A stretch of DNA of 64,000 nt from Phytophthora colocasiae (Eukaryota > Oomycota > Peronosporomycetes > Peronosporales > Peronosporaceae). Shown in pieces: positions 55,558 through 64,000 of the stretch. Below the pieces are notes generated by a model. It did not search any database. It had not been told where the DNA came from and saw only the letters and a program-made list of their open reading frames with translations. The DNA lies in assembly GCA_018806915.1 (NCBI GenBank), contig JAGKQI010000079.1:1-64000 (forward strand), written 5' to 3'. The translations under genes were made by a program, and so were the position numbers. Each line of letters starts with the position of its first letter. The stretch's first letter is position 1.

Positions 55558-57219
55558 CTACACGGGTGCGTATTTGCGCGGAGAGCTTCGGTGCGGTACT
55601 GCACCTGGCTGTATAGTGACTTGTAGCAGGTCGACATTGGCGGGAGGGTCTACACCGACAGCTTCACGCCACACATCTGGGAATGCTTCCAGCAGCTCAC
55701 GGACGGCGTCAACATGCTCTGTAGGTAATCCATTCGCAACGGCACGGTCCAGAAATTGGGTGAGTGTGCTGATGTCGTCCGGTGTATCCGTCGACTGCTC
55801 TGTGTTGGGAATCTCGTCGCCGACTGGGAATTCATCACTTTCCACATCAAGTAGTGAAGGTCCAGCCAGTTGCGCAAGCTGCTGCTCGACGTCAATTCCA
55901 AGACCCTTTAGAACATCACGTCCCACCAAAAACTCATCACTTTCGCCCTCAATAACGAGGCAGGATACTGAACGCAACATCACCGGTCCAGCGACCGTAG
56001 AAAGGTCCACATCCAGCAGGACTTCCTTGGTACACCCCAGCTGCCGGCCATCAGTCATTTCCAGCATCACCGGCGTAGGCAGTGATGTTGTAGTAAGCAA
56101 CGGTTGCACGGCACGTAGCGAGTCCAAAATAGTTTGCGGAACGACGCTCTTATCAGCACCAGTGTCCGGCAGGTAACGGACTTCCAACAGTCCATTTATA
56201 CGAACCGAGCCCGCGGGAGTGACAGACCGGGCCATTTTCGATCGTGCAGTCGATCGTTTTTCCTTGGCCTCTCGAAATTGCTTTAGAGCTTCTTCTCGCT
56301 GTGCGTCCGTCGCAACGGGGCAGTCATTCATCCAGTGGGCTCCTTTGCAAACCAGGCAACCGTCATGGGGAGGAGCACGCGTTGGGCGAGGTGTTGACGA
56401 CGTTGTGCCACCTGAAGCAGCAGCAGCGGGTGTCGATGTACGTGGGGGCGGAGGCTTCGAGCTCGCAGCTCGCTGGGGCTTCTTCTCGACCTTGCTTCCC
56501 TTCGAATCAGCCTTAGAGGCATTCTCTTGAGACATCCGGTGGAACCGCTGCTGGACCTTCGCATGTTCCAGTATCAGGTCGAAGAGCGCAATATCATCAG
56601 ATTTGCAGTCACGTCTCTCTAAGTCCACTAAGCGGCTGATTTGCGCTTTTAGCACCGGAGGTTGAAGGTTGTCGATCAGCAGCCGACACCGAGCCTTCAT
56701 CCTGCTCTTGTAGTCTCCGTCGTCCTGCTGACCTGCTCCAATAAGTCCTTGCACCCCGTTGTCTTCCACAATACTGTTAAAGTCCTCGTAGTAGCGAAAG
56801 ACCCTCGCATCACAGTCATCATTAGCGAGATTCATTTTTAGACGTTGACGGAACACAGTCGTGACATCAGGGACGAACCCATTCTTGAGAGATTGACAGC
56901 GTGCTTTCACAGCGGCCATGATGTCAGCGTCCGTCACAGAATCCACTCCCTTCTTTAGCACATAAGTAGCCAGATTCTTCAGCGTGCCCCGCTTGACAGC
57001 GCCTTTCACTGTTGACACCACGTTCTCAAAGGTTTCACCAGTAGTAGCACAGCGTGCGCGCATCTTCTCCTCGTATCGCTCCCATTCGCGGAGCCATTCG
57101 ACGAGGGCAGCATGCTCCCAGCTGCAGAGCTCGGGAGCCTTAATGACTTCAAAGATGGGGTGTGGAATTGACATTTCCACATCTCCATCCAAGTCCACAG
57201 TGTAGCGCGTCCCCGACAT
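55558..57219 (-). CDS. Gypsy Gag and protease
   Basis: The start ATG is at 57219 (MSGTRYTVDLDGDVEMS). The Gag part contains WLREWERYEEKMRARCATTG and a capsid-like helical region. A zinc knuckle follows (CLVCKGAHWMNDCP), then a linker, then an aspartic protease with YLPDTGADKSVVP as catalytic loop and FLVGRDVLKGLGIDVE near its end. The frame ends with TAG exactly where, in this family, the protease passes into reverse transcriptase without a break. The stop is most simply a CAG-to-TAG change, but programmed readthrough cannot be excluded by sequence. Confidence 0.88.
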   Translation of the reverse strand: MSGTRYTVDLDGDVEMSIPHPIFEVIKAPELCSWEHAALVEWLREWERYEEKMRARCATTGETFENVVSTVKGAVKRGTLKNLATYVLKKGVDSVTDADIMAAVKARCQSLKNGFVPDVTTVFRQRLKMNLANDDCDARVFRYYEDFNSIVEDNGVQGLIGAGQQDDGDYKSRMKARCRLLIDNLQPPVLKAQISRLVDLERRDCKSDDIALFDLILEHAKVQQRFHRMSQENASKADSKGSKVEKKPQRAASSKPPPPRTSTPAAAASGGTTSSTPRPTRAPPHDGCLVCKGAHWMNDCPVATDAQREEALKQFREAKEKRSTARSKMARSVTPAGSVRINGLLEVRYLPDTGADKSVVPQTILDSLRAVQPLLTTTSLPTPVMLEMTDGRQLGCTKEVLLDVDLSTVAGPVMLRSVSCLVIEGESDEFLVGRDVLKGLGIDVEQQLAQLAGPSLLDVESDEFPVGDEIPNTEQSTDTPDDISTLTQFLDRAVANGLPTEHVDAVRELLEAFPDVWREAVGVDPPANVDLLQVTIQPGAVPHRSSPRKYAPV

Positions 57220-57413
57220 CTTGGGGTTGCAGTGTACTTCAACTGCGAACTTAACGGTATCCGCACTTAAATGATTGGCACACCGCTCGTACTTAAACGA
57301 CGCGATTCAGTACTTGAACTCGGAATCTCCAGTCGTCCCACGCACTGAAGAACGACTCGTCGCCCGAGACTATTAATAACAAACTCACACTTCGATGAGC
57401 GCAAAGCTAGCTT

Positions 57414-57659
57414 TGTCGCGATACCCAGGGTTTCCGACAAGGAAAGTTTATTAATGAGCAAAAGCAAAAGGAAACTTGGGCACGGAAGGCTGTCCTTCAC
57501 CGTGCCAAACATGCAATCGTGCGTGCCTCGAGTCCACCCAGACCTCGTGACACAATCGCGCCGCCATCGGAAGGCGCCGAGGCGTGCGCCCAACTCCGCC
57601 ATTGGTGCCCGGCGTGAGCACAGCTTGAACAACTTGAATCGAGGTCGTGATCGGCGACA
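57414..57659 (-). repeat. 5' LTR of the Gypsy element
   Basis: 246 bp. Followed on the minus strand by AAAGCTAGCTTTGCGCTC, where the primer binding site should be; I could not match it to a tRNA. Confidence 0.93.
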
Positions 57660-58001
57660 ACCAGTCGACTGTCTGTACCTTGAGTACCAGCCGCCACGTG
57701 GTCCTTCCACCTACTGAGGCAACTCACTGAGGCTGGTAATCCATCGAGAACCTCAGTGGATTACTAGCCTGCATCACCGTTAACACTGAAGTCTACTAAT
57801 CCAGTCCTGAGTCGGGTACGCTACCGACTTGGTTTCATTGAGGTCTGCCGAAAAGGAAAGACGCAGCATCATTAGCGCCATTGCCGAGTCATTTTGCACA
57901 ACAATTGTCTCGAGCCCCAAGCTGCCATCTGCATTAGCGGCATACTTGCACAGCGTTCCTGAAGGAATGTCGTCATCTGGCCCTCGATCGAAAAATGAAT
58001 G
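57660..58001. other. Flank of the Gypsy element, weak minus-strand ORF
   Basis: An inverted repeat (CTGAGGCTGGTAATCCA... GGATTACTAGCCTGCA) spans 57727-57775. On the minus strand about 57 codons stay open between 57990 and 57800 with no recognised motif. This may be the tail of the adjacent glucanase remnant or unrelated sequence. Confidence 0.35.
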
Positions 58002-58590
58002 TCAAACTCGCTTGTAAATTACACCTGATACTGTCGAAGTTGATCCAGCAGTTGGGAATCCAGTCTCAGCAGCCCCATTTTGCTCGGAGGGAACTTTTTC
58101 GCCATCGCATTCCAATTTCCGTCCAAAATTGCAGTTGGGACGCTGGGGTTGTACGCTCGGACGAAGAACGGATAGATCGTCAACTGGCGTACGCAGAACC
58201 GGTAATACGCTGTAAATTTGACGGTAGCCGCTAACTTGGAACCCAAACGAGACTTGATTGTGGCTACGACGTTGAGAATATCCGCAGCTTTCACCCCGTT
58301 CATCAAATTTTCATTGCCGACAAGGATGGCAGCCACGGTACCTAGATAATCCTTAACAGCAGTGACGGCATTGTCGATTTCAGCCGATTGCCACGTTTCT
58401 CTCGTCATGAACACGCCGAGATACAACTTAACGTTGTTCTTAGCAGCGTACTTGGCCACAGACGCACCGTAGAACTAAGTACGTGCATGCGTGTAGTACT
58501 TGTAGATCATTGCGAGATCAGTGTCGATTGATGCTGCCAGTTTGGTCGAATCCAGCGTTTCGCTGCCTAATGACTACAACTCCCTGATGC
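58002..58590 (-). pseudogene. GH17 endo-1,3-beta-glucanase remnant
   Basis: The minus-strand sequence reads ASIDTDLAMIYKYY near 58530, then VKLYLGVFMTRETW, then AILVGNENLMNG, the family block with the catalytic acid in GNE. The second catalytic block ETGFPTAGSTSTVSG lies near 58060 but in the neighbouring frame. This enzyme class cuts beta-1,3-glucan in cell walls; oomycetes have many, some secreted. A TAG at 58475-58477 interrupts the frame upstream of the first catalytic block. A frameshift near 58090 precedes the second, and the signal-peptide region is missing. Both catalytic blocks survive, so decay is moderate. Confidence 0.8.
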
Positions 58591-58633
58591 TCAATATGTC
58601 GAGTGTGAGCTCACAATTCAATTTTCCTCCACA

Positions 58634-58747
58634 ATGGGGCTGCTGAAAGCAGTTTTCATCTTCTTGGCTGCGACTTTAGTTGGAATCTGCACGCAGAAGA
58701 CCATGGCCACATACATTAACATGGCGACGACGTACAGTCCGGGCTAA
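58634..58747 (+). CDS. Short ORF with signal-peptide-like start, possible gene fragment
   Basis: 37 codons starting MGLLKAVFIFLAATLVGICT, a textbook secretion signal, then TQKTMATYINMATTYSPG and a stop at 58745. It stands back to back with the glucanase remnant. It could be the first exon or the surviving N-terminus of a secreted protein, or a very small secreted peptide. No family is recognised. Confidence 0.35.
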   Translation: MGLLKAVFIFLAATLVGICTQKTMATYINMATTYSPG

Positions 58748-58942
58748 CCTTGAGTCGAAAGGTAGAAGTCAGCACAGAATGTTGTAAGATTTCTAAAAAC
58801 AAACCGGTTTCGTTGAGCACTTGCAAAACTCTAAACTCAACTGTTATTGCTAACAGGAAGATACAAGTGCACGCTTACCATTATGCAGCGATTGAACCAC
58901 GCAATATGGTTGTCATCCGGGCCTCTTCGTTGCTCGTGAGCC

Positions 58943-59810
58943 CTACACTGACGTACCGGAGTCGGCGATCTTGCCCTTGAATAGCTCGATCAATTTGTCT
59001 CCAACCTGCTGAACCTCCTCCGCATTGCGACCCTCCGCTGTTAGTCGTGTGTTGAAGCTCGTGTCGCGTGTTCCAGTCTTTTCCTCTGTCAAGTTCACAT
59101 AGCTGCCTAGAGCGACATTCGGATGCTCTTTTTGCAACTTCTTGAGCGGTGCTGCGATGATTCCTTCGTATTCCAACGTGCTCACCTACGTCATAAATCT
59201 AAGTTAGATACAACCTCATTCCATAGGGGAGCAGTCGGAGGGAGTCCTAACGCACAATGATGCGGTGGATGGGCACGCCGACGAAGTGTTCTTCGTTGAA
59301 TGTCAGCATATTCTTGACCATGGACGGGATTCCCGGTAGGATGTACACGTTCTTCATAACAGCAATGGGTGTCCAACCTGACGATGGCAACACCTTACAA
59401 CCCACTGGGAAAATAGCCATGCGTTTGACACTGTCGTCAAACGGAATATTAGGGAACTTCTCCTCGCCATACTTCTTCAAAGCAGCAAACGTTGGCTCAT
59501 GCAGCTCGACGCCCACCCCAAACGCTTTTGCCTGATAATTTTACCAATGAAGTCATTAGATCAGTAACCCCGTATTAAAATATATCAGCGGAGTATCTAT
59601 CCTCACGATGCTTTCGTAGGTGATGTCATCGTGGGTGGGGCCGATGCCTCCTGTCGTGAACACGTAGCCACTGGGCCCCACGAACTCGGACAGCTCCTTG
59701 ACCGTCTTGATGATGGCATCTTCCTCGTCGGGGATAACCGTCACTCGCTTGAGATCGACACCCCGACGGAACATGAGTTTGGCAATGAAATTGGAGTTGG
59801 TGTCGAGGGT
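58943..59810 (-). CDS. MoCF/CinA-type molybdopterin-binding-domain protein, first exon missing
   Basis: The exons are 59607-59810, 59256-59531 and 58943-59185, all phase 0. They read TLDTNSNFIAKLMFRRGVDL, then FTTGGIGPTHDDITYESI, then AKAFGVGVELHEPT and VYILPGIPSMVKNML. The TTGGIGPTHDD block is the signature of the domain shared by molybdenum cofactor proteins, CinA and the N-terminal half of some FAD synthases. The usual start of the fold (a strand followed by GDEIL) should lie in an upstream exon, joined at the acceptor CCACGCAG (59811). No such exon exists between here and the divergent gene start at 59978. The gene is therefore either truncated at its 5' end or has a distant first exon. 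Substrate and pathway remain open. Confidence 0.7.
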
Positions 59811-59977
59811 CTGCGTGGACAAATAGCAGTATAAAACGTGTCGACCACCGAAATGTTGGATCATATCTGCAATTTTAAACTCTTTAATTACAAATCTGCG
59901 TACTTTTCCCCCTCGTTCCGCCCACAATCGCATCTTGCCTCTTCGCTGCCTCGAGCCCAGGCGGAACGTCACCAGCA

Positions 59978-60697
59978 ATGAGCGATAGCGGCCACAGCCG
60001 CAACAGCAGCACTGCGAGTAGCGGTCTAGCACCGCCACCAGCTCCAGGCAGCGCTCCCATGCTACCTAACCCCAGTGGAGGTGAGTTCTTCTTGTATTTG
60101 TATAAAGGTGCAGGTGTATCCATGCCACTAACCTGCATTTGTGACATATAAACGTATCCACTGCTTATTAGCCCGCTTCTCACCGCTTGACCATGTCTCC
60201 CCTGAAGTGACGCAGAGTAATCCACTGCATCAGTTGCTACAGCAACAGCAGCAATTCCCCCCTGCGCTTCCTCCTATGTCCAGTCCAAACCAGTTCCTCC
60301 AGCAGTTCCTGGCCTCCTCCTCCGGCTCCATGCCGATGCAGAACAACCATTTGCGCGCCATGCCACCTATGAGCGCACCCAGCTCGCTGTTACCTCAGTT
60401 CCAGCAAAATCTGCCAGCTCATGGTGCTTTCCCACCACCAAGATCGGCCCCTCTACCCCCTGCTTTCTCCCAGTTCCAGCCCGTACCCAGTCTCTCTTCC
60501 ACTGGTGGAGGGGTGTATGCTTCTGCCCCACGCAGTGCTACTACTGCTTCTATGGACGGCAGTTATAGTAACGGAGTTGGTGGATCCGCTTCCAGCTCTC
60601 TGACAGGTTCCCCTAGACGTGCAGGAAGTGCAACAGGTTTTGGAGCTGCTGATGCTCCTACGACACCTCCAGGAGTGAGACTTAGTGGCGAGACAGT
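59978..60697 (+). pseudogene. Start of a Gln/Pro/Ser-rich protein gene, cut off at a breakpoint
   Basis: Exon 1 (59978-60080) begins MSDSGHSRNSSTASSGLAPP. Exon 2 starts at 60172 (ARFSPLDHVSPEVTQSNPLH) and contains a glutamine run (LLQQQQQFPPALPPM) and Met/Pro/Ala-rich, disordered sequence like that of transcription regulators. Sensible sequence goes on to GVRLSGETVEY near 60697. From there the plus strand is the exact antisense of alanyl-tRNA synthetase, although the frame happens to stay open to 60989. The real 3' part of this gene is not in the window. No family is recognised in the part present. Confidence 0.6.
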
Positions 60698-63479
60698 GGA
60701 GTATCATCAACGTGCCCGTCGGAATGATGGTGCTCATGGCCTCCAACATCTCACGGCCCAACTTGGAGTCAGTACCCACGTCAAACTTCACGACGACAAT
60801 CTCCTCGCCAGCTTCCTTAGCCTTCGTGGCCTCGGCAGTGGCATCACGGACACCGTTGGCAGCACGGGCAGCAGCGGCCTCCTTCTTGATCTTCTTCACA
60901 CGGTTCACAAGACCGTCCACCTGCTTACGGAGCTTGTCCTTCAGCGGCAGCGAGATCAGAGCCTGGTCCAATACAGGCTTGAAAGCTGACACGTTCTCCA
61001 CGAACTCGTTACCGTCCTGCTTGTCGATGGCGTCCAGTTCAGCCTGCAGCTTGGCACCACGCTGCTCAGCCTCCTCAGCCAACTCGCATGTGTAAGCCGA
61101 CACACGACGAATGCCCTTAGCAATGGCACCCTCCTCGTACAGAACGAACTTCTTGGCCTCCTTCGTGTTCTTCAGGTGGGTTCCACCACAGAACTCGACC
61201 GAGAAGTTACTCCAGGTGCTGTTCTCAGGGTCCTCGAGCATCGGGGCGATAGGCTGGCCGATGGAGACAACACGGACAAAGTCCGGGTACGTCTCACCGA
61301 AGACAGCACGCAGGCCCTGAATGCGTTTGGCCTCAGCCTGAGCAGAGTTCTGCGTGAACACATCCAGCTGCTGCTTGATGATGTCGTCGCACATGGCCTC
61401 CACGTCCGCAAGCTGGTTGGCCTTCAACGCCTTGTTGTTCGTGAAGTCGAATCGCAGGCGGGATTCATCCACGAGCGATCCACGCTGGTCCACCGTCGTT
61501 CCCAGCACCTTGCGCAGCGCGAAGTTAAGAACGTGCGTCATGGTGTGGTTGGGGGCAATCTTGGCACGGCGAGCATAGTCCACCTGGCACTCCACGGCGT
61601 CGCCAACCTTAATCGAACCCGAAGCAATGGGGCCCATGTGCATCACGTAACCAGCATACGACTCCACAGAGTCCACATCCAGCTTGAAGTTAGCACCGCT
61701 CACCACACCCGTGTCGTAAATCTGGCCACCAGCCTGGGCGTAGAACGAAGTCTTGTCAAGAATGACACCAACACGCTCGAAGTCGCCGGCCTTCACCTCG
61801 TCCACGAAGTCGGAGCTGGAGTCCGTGGTAGTGAAGATGGCCACAACCTTAGCCGAGGTCTTGATGTTCCACTCGTACTTGGCCATGTCATCCGTAGCGC
61901 TAACGTTCTTACCAGCAAGCGTGCTAGTCTCACGGGCCTCCAGGACGAGCGGACGAGCACCGTTGCTGCCACCCTTCTTGCGGTCCATCTTTGAACGCTC
62001 GCTCTGTAGACGCATGCACTCTTCGTAGCCCTTAACGTCCACAGTCATGCCCTCCTCCTCGGCCATAATCTCCGTCAGATCGATCGGGAAACCCATCGAG
62101 TCGTACAGGAAGAAAGCGTCTTCGCCGGGGACAACAAGCGCCTTGTTCGATCCAGCGTTGGCCTCACGGATGCCCTGGGCAATCTTCTTGAAACGCTCAA
62201 TGCCCTTGTTCAGCGTACGGCCGAAAGACTTCTCCTCGTCGAGGATAATCTCTTCCACTTCCTTCTGCTTCTGGATGAGCTCGGGGAAGGCTTCGCTCAG
62301 CATGTTTACCACAACGGGCACCAGCTCCGTGATGAAGCCGCTTGGCGCGTTGAGGAACTGCTGGCCATAACGCACAGCACGACGCAGGATACGACGCAGC
62401 ACGTAACCACGGCCATCGTTGCTGGGCACTGCACCGTCCGTGATAGCGAACGTCAGCGTACGCACGTGGTCAGCCACGACACGGTAAGCCATATCCTTTT
62501 TGTCCGGGTCCTCCTTTCCAAGCTTGCCCGTGTATGGGGCAGCCTTGGTAATCTTTTGAATAGCAGCGAAGAGCGGCGTGAACACATCCGTGTCGTAGTT
62601 GGAGTCCTTGCCCTGCAGGATAGAAGCCAGGCGTTCAAAGCCCATACCCGTATCCACGTGCTTGTGAGGCAACGACACCAGTTTACCGTCCTGTTCACGG
62701 TTGAACTGGATAAACACGTTGTTCCAGATCTCAATGACATCCGGCAAGTCAGCATTCACCAGCTTGGAAGCATCACGGTTGCCAATACGGTCGTAGTGGA
62801 TTTCCGTGCACGGTCCGCACGGACCCACATCTCCCATTTCCCAGAAATTGTCCTTGCAACCGAAAGGCAGCACCCTTTCAGCAGGCAGGTAGTTCAGCCA
62901 GATCTGGCGGGTCTCCTCATCCGAAGGGAGGCCTTGCTTGTCATCTCCACCAAAGTACGTAGCATAGAGACGGTCCTTGTCAATACCGAAAACCTCAGTC
63001 AGCAGCGTAAAACTCATGTGCACAGCCTCCTTCTTGAAGTAGTTGCCGAAGCTCCAGTTTCCCAGCATCTCGAAAAACGTGTGGTGGTACACGTCCTTGC
63101 CCACGTCGTCCAGATCGTTATGCTTGCCGCCAGCACGGATACATTTCTGCGAGTTGCAAGCGCGAACCAGCTTGGACATTGGGTGCGAAGGGTCCACCTG
63201 GCCCAGGAAGATGGGCTTGTACTGGTTCATACCGGCATTGATGAACAGCAGCGTCGGGTCGTCCAGAGGCACCACAGGGCACGACTTCCAGAATGTGTGA
63301 GGCAGGTCCTTCTGGTTTTCGAAATACTCCACAAACGTCTTGCGAATGCGCTTGGCGGGCCAGTTCTCCACGGAGAACGGGGCCAGGTCCTTCACCTGGG
63401 CCTCTAGCGCCTCCACGCGCACGTCGGAGGCCGCCACGGCCTTCTCCAGCGACGAAACCTTGCTCTCCAGTCCGCTCAT
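60697..63479 (-). CDS. Alanyl-tRNA synthetase, C-terminal end replaced
   Basis: The enzyme charges tRNA-Ala. From the ATG at 63479 a short coiled leader (MSGLESKVSSLEKAVAASD) precedes the class II core (RIRKTFVEYFENQ, HHTFFEMLGNWSFG, GMGFERLASILQGKDSNYDT). The editing domain has its zinc ligands in NHTMTHVLN and FCGGTHLKNT. The C-terminal domain follows to about residue 928 (DVGTDSKLGREM, then IIPTGTLMIL). At 60697 homology ends abruptly; the frame runs on through antisense of the neighbouring gene to 60453, adding some 80 foreign residues. The conserved last part of the C-Ala domain is missing. Catalytic and editing parts are complete, so the product may still be active. Intronless. Confidence 0.92.
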
Positions 63480-63663
63480 AGCGTTGATCCTTCTTGGGCT
63501 AATGCGGAAGTGGACATCAGCCAGCGATCCAAAAGGGAGTGCTGTAAGCTGATTGGTTAAATTAAAAATGATTATTAATTTTTTGTGATTGGATGAAAAC
63601 GATGGTGCAATTATTGTAATACACCTTACCCGCAAAGACCATCACTCTTCGATTCCGCACTCG
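63480..63663. promoter_or_regulatory. Divergent promoter region between AlaRS and the right-edge gene
   Basis: 184 bp separate the two start codons. An AT-rich stretch (63555-63590, with ATTATTAATTTTTTGTGATTGG) could hold initiation sequences; an inverted CCAAT (ATTGG) occurs at 63588-63592 and another near 63552. No element can be fixed without transcripts. Confidence 0.4.
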
Positions 63664-64000
63664 ATGGACGGACTTGTACAGGAGCTTGTGGCGCTTCCGG
63701 GGCTGGAGAAGCTGGTAAAGAGGTGGCTTGGTTGGTATACAGAGGGTTAATTTGTACTGATAAGGGTTAAATAATGTGGCGGTGGCGTAGTCGGCCTCGC
63801 AGCTGCGTGATCTGCCCTGGAGAGCTCGAGAACTGGTGTTTATTGCACTCTTTAAACAGGTAGCGATTATGGGCTGAAGGCTTTCTGCTAGATACCTACA
63901 GTCGCTAATTGTGTGTTCTGCAGCAATTGTCGTCCAGTTCAGTGGCTGAAGAATTAAAAGACAAGAGCAGGGATCGGAAGATGGAGCGCAAGGCGGACAA
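63664..64000 (+). CDS. Unknown protein, N-terminal part, runs off the window
   Basis: Three exons keep phase: 63664-63714 (MDGLVQELVALPGLEKL), 63791-63859 (SASQLRDLPWRARELVFIAL) and 63924 to the window end (LSSSSVAEELKDKSRDRKME). The splice sites are GTAAAG...GCGTAG and GTAGCG...CTGCAG. The sequence is helical and increasingly charged, as in the first residues of a coiled-coil or nuclear protein. Too little is present to name a family. Confidence 0.55.

Larger units (their letters stand above)
52433..57659 (-). mobile_element. Ty3/Gypsy LTR retrotransposon with chromodomain, minus strand
   Basis: LTRs of 246 bp lie at 57414-57659 (5') and 52433-52678 (3'). They begin TGTCGC and end GCGACA, and differ at only two positions that I can see. 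The 5-bp duplication ACCAG lies at 52428-52432 and 57660-57664. Gag, protease, reverse transcriptase, RNase H, integrase and a C-terminal chromodomain follow in Gypsy order. The coding region has one in-frame TAG and two frameshifts. A polypurine tract (TTTGGAGGGCAG) precedes the 3' LTR. Confidence 0.93.

Noticed and set aside
61176..63407. Long plus-strand ORFs (272 and 313 codons) across the AlaRS gene
   Set aside because: They are exact antisense of a highly biased coding sequence; the minus strand has the full set of AlaRS motifs.

Overview
The window looks like a nuclear contig from an oomycete of the Phytophthora/downy mildew type. The basis is that introns are few, short (mostly 45-90 bp) and GT-AG. 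Genes are tightly packed between transposon-rich blocks. Several protein types are typical of these genomes: a BT1/folate-biopterin-like transporter, a dysferlin/lipase/FYVE fusion, a DUF6818-type SANT protein and Harbinger-family transposases. The species cannot be named from the sequence alone.

Layout. 1-3.5 kb holds two decayed genes, an XPG/Rad2 nuclease and a CCDC42/CFAP73-type flagellar coiled-coil protein. 4.0-8.65 kb holds a multi-exon WW/ankyrin/coiled-coil gene followed by a Ser/Pro-rich ORF. 9.2-11.5 kb is a seven-exon ENTH/epsin gene. 11.9-16.1 kb has two inverted, diverged purple acid phosphatase remnants, one split by a full-length hAT transposon. 16.5-24 kb has a small membrane protein, a SANT-like protein, a dysferlin/lipase/FYVE protein and a transporter with an in-frame stop. 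24.1-32.4 kb is a compact housekeeping block: TFIIIC TPR subunit, Spc24-like kinetochore protein, dynein light intermediate chain and a cyclic-nucleotide-domain channel. 32.6-35.5 kb is a bubblegum-type acyl-CoA synthetase split by a deleted relative of the same hAT family.

35.8-57.7 kb is mobile DNA: a Copia element, a Harbinger element with a second Harbinger nested inside it, a tandem 485-bp repeat with Helitron-like hairpins, and a chromodomain Gypsy element on the minus strand. The inner Harbinger is the most striking object. It has 56-bp perfect terminal repeats, a spliceable intact transposase, a SANT-type partner and a SET-domain methyltransferase-like gene, all inside one unit.

57.7-64 kb returns to host genes: a broken GH17 glucanase, a molybdopterin-binding-domain gene without its first exon, a glutamine-rich gene start, an alanyl-tRNA synthetase whose 3' end is replaced by antisense of that gene, and the start of one further gene at the window edge.

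Target-site duplications could be read for five or six elements, and in two cases they show exactly how the host or outer-element reading frame was continuous before insertion. Exon boundaries given here were worked out by hand from splice sites and reading-frame phase, without transcripts or database searches.
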